Source: a virus
Reading direction: 5' to 3' (one strand)
IMG/VR virus record: IMGVR_UViG_3300049048_000105
Span: 1 to 51,234 of that record
Length of the DNA stretch: 51,234 nt
Position 1 is the first letter of the stretch; each line of letters opens with the position of its first letter. The translations under genes were made by a program, and so were the position numbers. Shown piece after piece: positions 30,061 through 38,967 of the stretch. The notes below the pieces were generated by a model. The model saw only the letters and a program-made list of their open reading frames with translations, searched no databases and had not been told where the DNA came from.

Positions 30061-33000
30061 TTAGCCTCGCTTGTAGAGAAGAAGTGTTTTGATTCGGGCT
30101 TCAAGTTCAGCGATCTGTTTTTCCATGGCCCGGATAGCAACGGCTTCCATTGCGGCCGGGTTGTTGGTTCCTCGTGCGTCCACGGTGATATGGAATTGGA
30201 AGCTATAGTGGTCGCCGCCCATCCCCCCGGTGGTCACACCGCGCGGGAGGTTCATCAGGCCAGTGGCGGTTTCAGCCGCCGGCGTGACCTTCAGGCCAGC
30301 CGGGACGTTGTAGAGGCCTGGTCCGGCCAGCACATCGATGCCACGCCCCTGTACCCGCTCCAGGCCTTCCTCGCCCATGACCACCAGGCCTTTGGAGGTG
30401 ATACCACCCTCGGCCATGTAGCCAATGTGTGGGATATCGCTCATCGGGTTGACGAGGTTGAGGCCATCAATCACGGTATTGATGCCGGTGATAATGGGGT
30501 TGATGATCCCGGCGACGAAATTTCGCAGCCCGCTCAGGCCATCTTCGATGGCCCCACTAATGCCGTCGCCGATGCCGCTGCCGATGGACTTGGCGGCTTC
30601 GAGTGCTTTGGTGGCGGTGTCACTGATCCAGGTTTCGATGGCGGTCCAGATTTCACCCAGTTTGGTGGGAATGACGGGCAGGACCTCATCGGTGATCCAA
30701 TTGTAGAATTTGCCAGCCAGCTCGGTAATCTTTGGCCCCACCTCGGTGATGACGCCGGCGATGAAGTTGTAGATGCCATTGGCAATGTTGAGTAGGGCAC
30801 CTGGTAGGTTGGGGATCACATCGGTCAGCACCCAGTCCACAAACTTCGCGGCCAGGCTGGCCAGGTTGCTGACGACGCCCGGAATCGCGTCGACGATAAA
30901 CCCGAGCAATTTCCCAAGGAACTCCCCCAGATTGGTGCCGAGCTGCGGCAGGGCATCAATCACCCACCCGACAAAGCTGGCGCCCCAGGCGAGCAGCTGC
31001 GCGATCAGGTTGGGGCCATTCTCAACAATGAAGGTGAAGATGTTGCCGAGCAGCTGGGCCAGGCCGTCCAGCAGACCAGGGATGGCATCCAGCACAAACT
31101 GGAAGAGCGCACTGCTCCAGCCCACCAGGGTTGTTACCACGCCGGGCAGTTGCTCGCCGAGCCAGGTCAGAAGCTGGCTGATCAGGTCGTTGAGCGCACC
31201 AAACATCAGCGGGATGGCATCAATCACCCACTGGCCGAACTGGGCAGCCCAGGCTTCCAGTGTGGCCTTCAGCTCCGGCGTCTGGTTGAGGAGCAACGCA
31301 ATCGCGCCACCGATCGCGATGAAGGGGGCCAGGGCGCCGAGCAGCGGCCCGATCAGCGTGCCCAGCGCACCACCCAGCGACCCGAGCGGCCCGAGCAGGG
31401 CACCGAGGGGCGACAGCAGGCCGCTGACCCAACCAAACAGCGACCCAAGTGGGGTCAGCAGCTGCATGATCCAGCCAAACAGAGAGCCGAGCGGCGCAAG
31501 GAGTCGTCCCAGCCACCCACTCAGCGTGCCGAACACGCCCGCCAGCCAGTCCACCGCCACCGCGACGTTGGCCACCACACCCGGCATCAACCGTAGCGTG
31601 GACATGATCACGCCGCCCAGAGCCACCCCAACGGGCGCCAGGGCCGTGCTCAGGCTGGTGAAGGCGCCCGTGATCGCCGGGCCGGCACCCGTAATCAGCG
31701 GGGCAACCAGCGGCCCCAGGGTCAGGCCGCCGAAGATGGTGGTGAGTGCGGCCAGGATACCGCCTGGCCAGGTCGCGAAGAAGGCCGCCCAGTCGATATC
31801 ACGGATGGCCGCCAGACCCTGCTCGATCAGGTCGCCGAGGATCGTGCCAAGACCATCCAGTCCCGCCTGGATAGCCCCAACGATGCCATCCTCCGCGAAT
31901 CCTTCTTTAACATCACCAACAAACGCCATAACCGCGTCTTTGGCTGGTGCCAGGACGTTGCCAAGGTCCACAATCGCGGTCTGGATATCGCTGATCGCGG
32001 TGCGGAGTGCCGCGCCAATGGGGTTCTCGCGCACACTCTGAACGAGGGTATCCATCGACTCCAGCTGTTTGTCTTTGAAGTCAACAAACTTCTGTTTGGC
32101 CCCATCGGCCGCCTGGGCCATGGCATCGATAGGACCGGGGACGTCGCCGGCGGCGCCGGCGACAGTGCCGAGCATCCCGCTCAAGTCACCCACGCCACCG
32201 GCCAGCCCACCGACCCCACCAGAGAGTCCACCCGTGGCGGCCGTAGCGCCACCCATGGCCTTGCTCGTGGCCTCTAATTCCTTCTGCTGCTGCTGCTCGA
32301 GGGCGTTTACCTGCGTCTTGATGCGCCAGTAGTCGGCGCTGCCCTCGGTGGTGTTGGCCAGCTCGCCGCGCAGGATATCCAGCTTGCCGCCGGTATCGGA
32401 CACGGCGTACTGGTAGTCACGCTCAGCCCGGGTCGCCTCAGCATTCTTTTTTTCGACCTCCTCAAGCTGCTTTGCCCGATCCTTTTCGACCCGGTCAATC
32501 TCTTTCTGGATGCGGTTGTAGTCCTCGCTGCCCACCGCATACTGGCTCTGCTCTTCCTTCAGCGAGGCCAGGCGCGTTTCGGTGTCCTGAAGCGACAGTT
32601 GGTAGTCGCGCTGCGCCTCGGCCGACGCATCCAGCTCCTGCTGGCGCTGTTTCTCCAGCCCGGAGATCTGCCCCTGCAACCGCCAGTACTCGGCGTCGCT
32701 CTGGGTGTATTTGGCCTGGTCTTCCTTGAGCATGGCCAGCTTGGTATCCGTGTCAGCGACGGCGTAGTTGTAGTCACGCTGGGCTTTGGCCGCGGCCTCC
32801 GCCTTCTTGGCGGCATCATCCATCGCGCTGCCGCCACCGCCGCCACCGCCGCCGCCCGCGCTCATGGCTTTGGTAATCAGGTCAATCTGCTGCTGGATGA
32901 GGGTATTCTGTTTCTGGCGGGCGGCAATCTGCTGCTCTTGGAGCGCCAAGTCGGCCTCGAGCGCCGCCCGGGCCTCGGCCGCCGCATCCACCTGGGACTG

Positions 33001-34989
33001 GGCGGCCGCTTCCTCGGTTTCCTGGGCAGTCTTGGTTTCGCGGATCTTCTGGCGCAGCCGCAGTGCCTCAAGCTCCAGCCGCGCCGCCTCGCGGGTGGAG
33101 TCCTTGCCGCCGACGCTGTTAATCAGCCGGAGCAAGCGCTCCTCTTCGGCTTTCTCCTGCACCGCCGCCTGGGCATCCTCAATCGCCGCCAGTTCTTCTT
33201 CCAGCGGACTGAGGATGGCATCGTATTTCTTGGTGATGGCGTTGAGGTTTTCCTGGGCGGCCGCCGCCTGGCGGTTGACCTGCTCCAGGGCTACCAGCGA
33301 GCGGAAGTAAGAATCGACCTGGTCGCCGGCGGCTCCGGCGCTCTCGCGTACCGAGCGGAATGCGACCTCGGAGACGCTGCCGGTGGCGCGCAGCTCGTTG
33401 AGCGCGGTCGCCACGGCCGCCCGGCTGCCCAGCAGCATCGGGATGTAGCCATCTTCCGGCAGGGTGTCGCTATCAACCAGGCCCTTCAGCAGGGTTTCAA
33501 TGGTCGAACTGATGGTGTCGAAGACCCCAAAATCGGCCTCACCCCAGCCAGCCATATACACGTTGGCCGCGTCGGTGCCCCACTGATCCAGATGGGGGAG
33601 CAGCTTGGGCGGCGAGTGCGGTTCCAGCCAGTAGGTGATCAGGCCGCCGAGATAGCTCAGGCTGCTGACTACCGCACTGGCCGCCGCCATGATGCCGTTG
33701 GCCAGCTGCTGGCCGATGTTGGACCCCCATTGGGCGGCTGCCGACGCAAGCTCAATAAAGACCCCAAAGCCCTGCTGCGCCCCGGCCGCAAAGCTCTGGA
33801 AGTAGGGCAGCAGCGTGCTGATTGCACCGCCGATGGCATCGAACACGCCGAGGACCACGCTGCTGATCTGCGGCATGTTCCCGTTGACCCAATCCAGAAA
33901 GACCTGGAACGCCGGAGCGAGGCGCTCGCCCACGTCGGTGAGCAGGACCTGGAACGAGGCCTTGATGCGGTCGATGGTGCGGCCCAGGCCCTGGTCCATC
34001 TGGGCATAGGCCGCATCGGTGGCGCCGGCGCTGTTCTGCATCTGGGTCAGCGCATCGGTAAACGACTGGGTGCCGCGGCCGGTGAGGGTCAGCGCGGCGC
34101 CGCCGGCCTCCACGCTGCTGAACAGGTCGTTGATGCCGACACCACTTTGGTTGGCCGCTTCCTCCATCAGGATCAGCGCATCTTGCAGCGATCGGCCCGA
34201 GGCGATGAAGTCCTTGAAGCCGGTGCCAGCTACCCGCTGGAAGACCTCGGACGCATCCCCGCCGGCCTGCGACAGCTCGATCAGCAGCTGGCGGATCTGG
34301 GTGGTGGATTGCGCCGTCGGCACGCCCTGGGCGGTCATGGCGGCGATGGCGGCCGTCACGTCGGAGAACTGGACGCCGAGCGCCTGGGCGTTGGGGATGA
34401 CGTTGTAGAGGGACGCAGCCAGCTCAGCAAAGGTGGTCTTGCCATAGGCAACGCCCGTGAACATAATATCTGAGGCGCGCTCAACGGAGAGGACATCCGC
34501 GCCGTAGGCGTTGACGACGCTGGTCAGGCCGTCCACGGTGGTCTTGGTGTCGGTGACGCCGCCGATGGCCGCCTTCTGGGCGGTGGCCAGGAAATCAAAG
34601 ACGTTGCCCGGCGCCACACCGGAGGACAGCGACTCATAGAGCGCGGGGATGACATCGTTGGGGAGGGCGCCGAATTCCAGGGCAAACTGCTGGACATCCT
34701 CGGACATCTGCCCCATGGCCGACTGCGAGGCGCCGGGCAGCAGCGTGAAGACCTCGTTCATCCCGCGCTCGAAGCCGATGAAGGCGTTGAGGCCACCGGC
34801 GGCCAGGCCGGTGAGCGCGGTTGTCGCGGCGACCACAGCCCCGGTGACGGCCGTCGTGATGGCGCCGGTAATGCCGCTGCTCAGCCGCTCGGCCCACGAG
34901 GTGTTATCCCGCTCCACGCTATCCCAGGTTTGATCAAGGGATGAGCGGTCCCCAATGAATTTAAAGATCGCAGCGCCCAGATCTGACAT
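30061..34989 (-). CDS. Tape measure protein
   Basis: 1642 aa from ATG 34989 (GAGGTGG upstream; GTG 34998 is an alternative). An N-terminal tape-measure domain (FERGMNEVFTLLPGASQSA, ALPNDVIPALYESLSSG) is followed by a long coiled coil. A poly-Gly stretch lies at about residues 706-718. Three tandem repeats of about 57 residues (736-911) each start like YxYxVxDT and include YWRLQ/YNRIQ/YWRIK. Hydrophobic Trp-rich repeats occupy about 1250-1430. At about 0.15 nm per residue a tail near 245 nm is expected. Confidence 0.93.
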   Translation of the reverse strand: MSDLGAAIFKFIGDRSSLDQTWDSVERDNTSWAERLSSGITGAITTAVTGAVVAATTALTGLAAGGLNAFIGFERGMNEVFTLLPGASQSAMGQMSEDVQQFALEFGALPNDVIPALYESLSSGVAPGNVFDFLATAQKAAIGGVTDTKTTVDGLTSVVNAYGADVLSVERASDIMFTGVAYGKTTFAELAASLYNVIPNAQALGVQFSDVTAAIAAMTAQGVPTAQSTTQIRQLLIELSQAGGDASEVFQRVAGTGFKDFIASGRSLQDALILMEEAANQSGVGINDLFSSVEAGGAALTLTGRGTQSFTDALTQMQNSAGATDAAYAQMDQGLGRTIDRIKASFQVLLTDVGERLAPAFQVFLDWVNGNMPQISSVVLGVFDAIGGAISTLLPYFQSFAAGAQQGFGVFIELASAAAQWGSNIGQQLANGIMAAASAVVSSLSYLGGLITYWLEPHSPPKLLPHLDQWGTDAANVYMAGWGEADFGVFDTISSTIETLLKGLVDSDTLPEDGYIPMLLGSRAAVATALNELRATGSVSEVAFRSVRESAGAAGDQVDSYFRSLVALEQVNRQAAAAQENLNAITKKYDAILSPLEEELAAIEDAQAAVQEKAEEERLLRLINSVGGKDSTREAARLELEALRLRQKIRETKTAQETEEAAAQSQVDAAAEARAALEADLALQEQQIAARQKQNTLIQQQIDLITKAMSAGGGGGGGGGSAMDDAAKKAEAAAKAQRDYNYAVADTDTKLAMLKEDQAKYTQSDAEYWRLQGQISGLEKQRQQELDASAEAQRDYQLSLQDTETRLASLKEEQSQYAVGSEDYNRIQKEIDRVEKDRAKQLEEVEKKNAEATRAERDYQYAVSDTGGKLDILRGELANTTEGSADYWRIKTQVNALEQQQQKELEATSKAMGGATAATGGLSGGVGGLAGGVGDLSGMLGTVAGAAGDVPGPIDAMAQAADGAKQKFVDFKDKQLESMDTLVQSVRENPIGAALRTAISDIQTAIVDLGNVLAPAKDAVMAFVGDVKEGFAEDGIVGAIQAGLDGLGTILGDLIEQGLAAIRDIDWAAFFATWPGGILAALTTIFGGLTLGPLVAPLITGAGPAITGAFTSLSTALAPVGVALGGVIMSTLRLMPGVVANVAVAVDWLAGVFGTLSGWLGRLLAPLGSLFGWIMQLLTPLGSLFGWVSGLLSPLGALLGPLGSLGGALGTLIGPLLGALAPFIAIGGAIALLLNQTPELKATLEAWAAQFGQWVIDAIPLMFGALNDLISQLLTWLGEQLPGVVTTLVGWSSALFQFVLDAIPGLLDGLAQLLGNIFTFIVENGPNLIAQLLAWGASFVGWVIDALPQLGTNLGEFLGKLLGFIVDAIPGVVSNLASLAAKFVDWVLTDVIPNLPGALLNIANGIYNFIAGVITEVGPKITELAGKFYNWITDEVLPVIPTKLGEIWTAIETWISDTATKALEAAKSIGSGIGDGISGAIEDGLSGLRNFVAGIINPIITGINTVIDGLNLVNPMSDIPHIGYMAEGGITSKGLVVMGEEGLERVQGRGIDVLAGPGLYNVPAGLKVTPAAETATGLMNLPRGVTTGGMGGDHYSFQFHITVDARGTNNPAAMEAVAIRAMEKQIAELEARIKTLLLYKRG

Positions 34990-35016
34990 GATGACCACCT
35001 CAGCGAGGGGGAACGC

Positions 35017-35070
35017 AGACGCGCCCGCCCCTCGTTACAACACGTGTGTACAGAGAAGGCGGGCGCGTCT
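35017..35070 (-). promoter_or_regulatory. Large hairpin in the leader of the tape measure gene
   Basis: The perfect 13-base arms AGACGCGCCCGCC and GGCGGGCGCGTCT enclose 28 bases. It lies 27 bases upstream of the tape measure start, in a 200-base GC-rich gap that holds no gene. A possible attenuator or translation control. Confidence 0.6.
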
Positions 35071-35190
35071 CGGGCGGCGCTCACGCGCGGGCGGAGATGG
35101 CGGCGGCCTTGGTGGCGTGGGCGGGCGCTCCCAGGGCGGCACGTGCGTGCGGGCGTGGGAGTCGGCGGCGTTCAGCCCTACAGAAGGTTT

Positions 35191-35382
35191 TTAGTGCTGG
35201 CCAATGCGGTCCAGCAATTCCCTGGCGGACACCCGTTGGAAGGGACGCCCGCGGCGGCTGCGGAACAACCGGGGTTTGGCCGGTGGCTTCGCCTTAAGTT
35301 TATAGGTTTCAATCACGCTGGCCAGTGCGATTAGGGCACGGTGCAGGGCCAGCCAGAACGGGTAGTCAGGGTCGCGGTTCAT
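35191..35382 (-). CDS. Small basic protein after the tail chaperones
   Basis: 63 aa from ATG 35382 (AAGGAT upstream). Its C terminus (RSRRGRPFQRVSARELLDRI) resembles the C terminus of the frameshift product just upstream (RSRSGKVFKRVSASQLMNVV). This suggests a duplicated short motif, perhaps binding the tape measure or tube protein. Function unknown. Confidence 0.65.
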   Translation of the reverse strand: MNRDPDYPFWLALHRALIALASVIETYKLKAKPPAKPRLFRSRRGRPFQRVSARELLDRIGQH

Positions 35383-35387
35383 CGGTC

Positions 35388-36244
35388 CTATCCTTGGGCA
35401 GGGACTCGGCGGGCCTGCACCACGTTCATCAGTTGGGAGGCGGACACCCGCTTGAATACCTTGCCGCTGCGGCTCCGCTCCAGCCCTCCCGGTGCCGGGG
35501 CGGCCGCTCCGGGGGCCGTGGTGGCGGGCTGGGCCGGCGTCTTGCCCGTCAGCATCTGGCCCACGGCGGCGGCCTGTTGCTCGAACTCCCAGCGCTTCCG
35601 CCGAATGTAGCTCAGCAGCAACCACTCGGCGGTGTCCTCGTCCAGGTCCTCGGGGCGAATGCCGTAGATGGCCCAGCAGATCTCAGCGCGGTCATCTATG
35701 CGCGACGGCCACGGCCCATCGTCGACAACAACCGGCTGAGTTGATCGAAAGGGATGGCGTGGCGCACCACCGTCAGGAAGTTGTCGATGATCTCATCGTC
35801 AAAGATGGTCGTTTCGGTCTGCTCACGATCAATCTTGCCGTAGTGGATCAGCAGGTTCAGCGCGCCATCGATGGCGCCATCGACCATCAGCAGCGCCTCA
35901 TGGACCACCTGCTCCAGGTCCTGGGCCTTGGCGCCCTGGACTTTGCCGGCCTGATCGAGCTTCTCGAATGCCGGCAGCAACCCTTGAATGGTCTGCTCCA
36001 GCTCCTTCTTCCAGGCCTGGTTCTCGCGGTAGGCCAGCTTCTTGATGGCGTGGCGTTCGCCGCCGATGGTGATGGTCAGCCAGCCGGGGAGCTGGGCCGG
36101 CTCGGGGAGCGGCGGCAGCACCTGACCCTCGTCGGGCGGGCCGATGTCGATGGCCTGGGTGGCGGTGGCCATGCCGATGTCGCTCGGTTGCAGGCGGGCG
36201 GTCATCTCACTGATGGGAGCGGTCATAGTCGTGATGCCTTTCAT
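35388..36244 (-). CDS. Tail assembly chaperone GT, -1 frameshift product
   Basis: Expected 285 aa: 166 residues of the G gene, then 119 residues from the -1 frame after slippage at 35747-35753. The -1 frame has no start codon of its own in the overlap and is open from the heptamer to TAG at 35388. The added domain includes EICWAIYGIRPEDLDEDTAEWLLLSYIRRKRWEFEQQ as pattern, typical of chaperone T regions, and a Pro/Ala linker with a basic end. It should coat the tape measure during tail assembly. Confidence 0.78.
35696..36244 (-). CDS. Tail assembly chaperone G
   Basis: 182 aa ending at TAG 35696. Located between the tail tube and the tape measure gene, as chaperone G always is. Helical, with FDDEIIDNFLTVVRHAIPF near the end. 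Most ribosomes should make this form; a fraction shift to the GT form at CCCTTTC. Confidence 0.8.
   Translation of the reverse strand: MKGITTMTAPISEMTARLQPSDIGMATATQAIDIGPPDEGQVLPPLPEPAQLPGWLTITIGGERHAIKKLAYRENQAWKKELEQTIQGLLPAFEKLDQAGKVQGAKAQDLEQVVHEALLMVDGAIDGALNLLIHYGKIDREQTETTIFDDEIIDNFLTVVRHAIPFDQLSRLLSTMGRGRRA
35747..35753 (-). promoter_or_regulatory. Slippery heptamer C CCT TTC for -1 frameshifting
   Basis: Read on the minus strand in the G frame (ATC CCT TTC GAT), this is a complete X XXY YYZ site. Slippage re-pairs CCT to CCC and TTC to TTT, and the -1 frame runs on through the T region. It lies 16 codons before the G stop. Confidence 0.75.
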
Positions 36245-36257
36245 TCAGACGGAGGAA

Positions 36258-36284
36258 GCCCGCCGTGAGCCAGTCCCACGGCGG
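36258..36284 (-). terminator. Hairpin after the tail tube gene
   Basis: CCCGCCGTG and CACGGCGGG form a perfect 9-base stem in the gap between tail tube and chaperone gene. It may reduce readthrough, giving more tube protein than chaperone. Confidence 0.6.
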
Positions 36285-36298
36285 GAACGAACAACGGA

Positions 36299-36904
36299 CT
36301 ACGGTGCGATTGGCCCTGTCACCCGCTGCATTTTAAAGAGCTGCTTTCCGCGAACCTTGCTCAGATCCGCCAGGGCGCCGATCTTCAGCGGGGTGCCCTC
36401 GGTGTAGTCGCTCTTCGAGAACTCCAGCTCGCCGCCCTCGGTGGGCGTGCCGCGCCAGATGAAGCAGCGCACGGGGTAGACGCTGCCATCGTCGTCCACC
36501 CACTCGCCCTCGAACGCCCACATGCCTTTGGCCAGCTTCCGCTCGCCGCCGACTTCGAACTCTTCTTTGGCCGGCTGGGCCGGCCCGGCCGCCGTGATGG
36601 TGTTGGTGCCGCCCCAGGCCAGCGGCAGCAGGGCCAGGTTGAGCTGGGCCATCATCGTTTCGAACGAGGCGCCCTCGCTGACCTTGGCGCGCTCCACATC
36701 GGAGAGGGACTCCTGGATGTCCGGCGCGGCGGTGTCGAACTCGTAGGCCACGGTCAGCGGGGCGCTGGTCAAGCCGACGCGAATCCAGCCGACCGGCCAG
36801 GCGCCGTCAACGGCGACGGTGTCCGCCGGCAGCGTGGTGCCGATGGGGGCATAGTAGACTTTGGCCGGGCCGATGATCAGCTCGGCAACGTTGATATCTG
36901 CCAT
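36299..36904 (-). CDS. Major tail (tube) protein
   Basis: 201 aa. The N terminus (INVAELIIGPAKVYYAPIGTTLP) and the length match siphovirus tail tube proteins. The body is beta-rich (WIRVGLTSAPLTVAYEFDTA, FEGEWVDDDGSVYPVRCFIWRG). Between the tail terminator and chaperone genes. Confidence 0.82.
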   Translation of the reverse strand: MADINVAELIIGPAKVYYAPIGTTLPADTVAVDGAWPVGWIRVGLTSAPLTVAYEFDTAAPDIQESLSDVERAKVSEGASFETMMAQLNLALLPLAWGGTNTITAAGPAQPAKEEFEVGGERKLAKGMWAFEGEWVDDDGSVYPVRCFIWRGTPTEGGELEFSKSDYTEGTPLKIGALADLSKVRGKQLFKMQRVTGPIAP

Positions 36905-36915
36905 CGCAGATCCTC

Positions 36916-37299
36916 CTAGTGATTTTTGACCCGAAACGTCCAGAAGGTCAGGAGAAACTCCCAGCCCTGCGTGGACGGCTCGGTGAGCGATTGTGGTAGG
37001 ACATCGATCTGGGCGGACACCGTGCCGTCCCGCTGGTCGTGCCAGGAATCCATGCTGGCGCGCCAGGTGTCGTTCCGCAGCTCCTCGGTTTCGGCGTAGT
37101 AGCGCACCACGGTGGAGCAGAGCGCGATGCGGCCGGTCTTGTCCATCGGACCCCCACGGATGGCAAACACCACGGCCGGGCCAGCGGCGGGGGTATAGCC
37201 AGCGATCGGGGTCTTGCCCGGCCAGATGCGCGGGCCGGTGAACGCGACCACCGCCGGCCGGGCCATGAAGGTTTGCATAGCTGTGTTGAGATCAACCAT
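36916..37299 (-). CDS. Tail terminator-like protein
   Basis: 127 aa. MVDLNTAMQTFMARPAVVAFTGPRIWPG at the start and a beta-rich body fit DUF3168/gpU-like proteins that end the tail tube at the head side. The place just before the tube gene supports this. Confidence 0.68.
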   Translation of the reverse strand: MVDLNTAMQTFMARPAVVAFTGPRIWPGKTPIAGYTPAAGPAVVFAIRGGPMDKTGRIALCSTVVRYYAETEELRNDTWRASMDSWHDQRDGTVSAQIDVLPQSLTEPSTQGWEFLLTFWTFRVKNH

Positions 37300-37302
37300 G
37301 GC

Positions 37303-37725
37303 TTACCCCTTCAGGCCGCGCCGGCGGCCCACGCGCTCCACGGTGGCGCCCAGATCCTTGGCCACCTGCTCGGCGGCCGGGAAGAGAAAGGGCGCGTCCA
37401 GTTCGATGTAGACGCCGTAGCTGGCGCCAATGCCAACCGCCGAGCTGTGGGCATCCGTCCCCGGCAGGTCGGCCGACTCACGGACCACGGTGCGCCCCTC
37501 CTTGTCGGTGGCCGTGGCCACGGTGCCGGGAATGCCAGCGCTCGCCACCGGGATGGCATGGATGGTGTTCAGGGCAAAGCCGGTGTCGATGCTGTCGTTG
37601 GTGACCATATTTTGCTTGGCCAGCGCTTCCGCCTGGAAGGCCGCCTCGTTCAGGATATCGGTCTCCGCGCCGGCGACCTGCACGCGCAGATCCCGGTTGT
37701 GATAGACCGTCACGTGCTTGCTCAT
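37303..37725 (-). CDS. Head-tail joining protein, HK97 gp10-like
   Basis: 140 aa. AAFQAEALAKQNMVTNDSIDTGFALNTIHAIP and SYGVYIELDAPFLFPAAEQVAKDL fit the HK97 gp10 / minor tail family that joins the tail to the head. It overlaps the upstream gene by 4 bases and is 3 bases before the tail terminator gene. Confidence 0.7.
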   Translation of the reverse strand: MSKHVTVYHNRDLRVQVAGAETDILNEAAFQAEALAKQNMVTNDSIDTGFALNTIHAIPVASAGIPGTVATATDKEGRTVVRESADLPGTDAHSSAVGIGASYGVYIELDAPFLFPAAEQVAKDLGATVERVGRRRGLKG

Positions 37726-38129
37726 AGCTGGCTCCCGTCGGTGACTAACTCCAGCTCCACCACCAGGGCGGTTGGGCCGCGCGCCGGCTGGCCCAGGATG
37801 CCGTAGGCCTGAAGCGGCATCACCACGCCGGCCCGCTTGGTCACCACCACCCGGTCACTACTGGTGGCCACCGTGTCGATGGGGAGCCGTAGCACCGCAT
37901 CGGCCGTGACCACCTCGGTGCCTTCCATCACCTCGTCCGTACCGGCGCCGGCCTGGCCGCCCTGCCGGAACCCGCACGGGATCTCCGGGCCACTGGCATA
38001 GGTGGTTTTGACCGGCTTGCCGTAGCGATCGGTAATGATGGTCGCCACCAGGATGACACAGCGATCCTGCATCGCTGCGACCTGGGTGGCTTGAATGGCG
38101 GCCAGCTCGCCGGGAAAGATTGGCAGCAT
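37722..38129 (-). CDS. Head closure / head-tail connector protein
   Basis: 135 aa. Beta-rich (DRCVILVATIITDRYGKPVKTTYASGPEIPCGFRQ), typical of stopper proteins such as SPP1 gp16. It shares its last or first base with the connector gene at 38129. Assignment by position and pattern. Confidence 0.68.
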   Translation of the reverse strand: MLPIFPGELAAIQATQVAAMQDRCVILVATIITDRYGKPVKTTYASGPEIPCGFRQGGQAGAGTDEVMEGTEVVTADAVLRLPIDTVATSSDRVVVTKRAGVVMPLQAYGILGQPARGPTALVVELELVTDGSQL

Positions 38130-38530
38130 TACCAGCCTCCATAGGTATCGGCCGTGCCGCTCGTGGCCGCCTCCTCAGCGGCCACGGGGTAGAGCACGGC
38201 GTACTCGGCCTGAGCCTGGGCCAGCATCGTCAGGGCGTGCTTGTGGATCTCCTTGCGGTCATAGCGCGCACCGTCCGATTCCGAATTGATGGCGGTTACG
38301 GTCTGATTGGCCACCGACCGCCACACCTCGATGCGGGCCAGCGCTTCCAGCTTGACCACGTCGCTGGCCTGGGCCAGGTCGCTGGCGCCGTAGGCCCGCA
38401 GCGTCCGCCGGATGGCCGTGGTGTAGCCGGCGTGGGTTGGGTCGCCCATGCCGAGCACGTCGGCCGTGGCCAGCAGCTCGTCGCGCATCCACTCAGCCAG
38501 GCTGGTGGTGGTGTAGGTGGTCGGCAGCAT
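38129..38530 (-). CDS. Head-tail adaptor protein
   Basis: 133 aa, helical (SLAEWMRDELLATADVLGMGD, LEALARIEVWRSVANQTVTAINSE), as in adaptor proteins that sit on the portal. Order capsid-adaptor-stopper agrees with this. Confidence 0.68.
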   Translation of the reverse strand: MLPTTYTTTSLAEWMRDELLATADVLGMGDPTHAGYTTAIRRTLRAYGASDLAQASDVVKLEALARIEVWRSVANQTVTAINSESDGARYDRKEIHKHALTMLAQAQAEYAVLYPVAAEEAATSGTADTYGGW

Positions 38531-38533
38531 GGC

Positions 38534-38908
38534 TTAGGCCTGGCCCTGGGCGTCGCGCAGCTTCTTGACGGTGGCCTTGCCGACATGCTCCAGGGCCAGC
38601 AGCGTGGCATCGTCGGCGGTGCGCCAGGCCTCCACGCTGCCATAGCCCGCGGCTTTCAGGCTGGCGGCCGCGTCGGGGCCGACCAGGTCGATAAGCGGGT
38701 CGGCCTCGGGCGCCGGCGGCGTGCTGGGCGCCGGCAGGTTCTCGGTCCCGGTGGACGCCGGCGCGGCCGCCGCAGCGGGCTGGGCGGTCGCGGGGATGGC
38801 GCCCCGCGACTCGAAGATGCGCGCCAGCTCGTCGGAGACTTTGTGCTCGCCCGGCAGGTAGGTGGTGCCGGCGTACATCCAGGCATCGGTCAGGGTGATC
38901 TTGGGCAT
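38534..38908 (-). CDS. Head-region protein with helix-hairpin-helix
   Basis: 124 aa. The N terminus (ITLTDAWMYAGTTYLPGEHKVSDELA) is found in small head-region proteins. The Pro/Ala-rich linker (43-68) leads to a helix-hairpin-helix domain (LIDLVGPDAAASLKAAGY, ALEHVGKATVKKLR), often DNA- or protein-binding. It follows the major capsid gene. Confidence 0.65.
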   Translation of the reverse strand: MPKITLTDAWMYAGTTYLPGEHKVSDELARIFESRGAIPATAQPAAAAAPASTGTENLPAPSTPPAPEADPLIDLVGPDAAASLKAAGYGSVEAWRTADDATLLALEHVGKATVKKLRDAQGQA

Positions 38909-38967
38909 CGTGCCCTCCTTCTTTGCTTCAGACGGTGCTTCAGAAACGACTGATCGGCCGACGCGAA

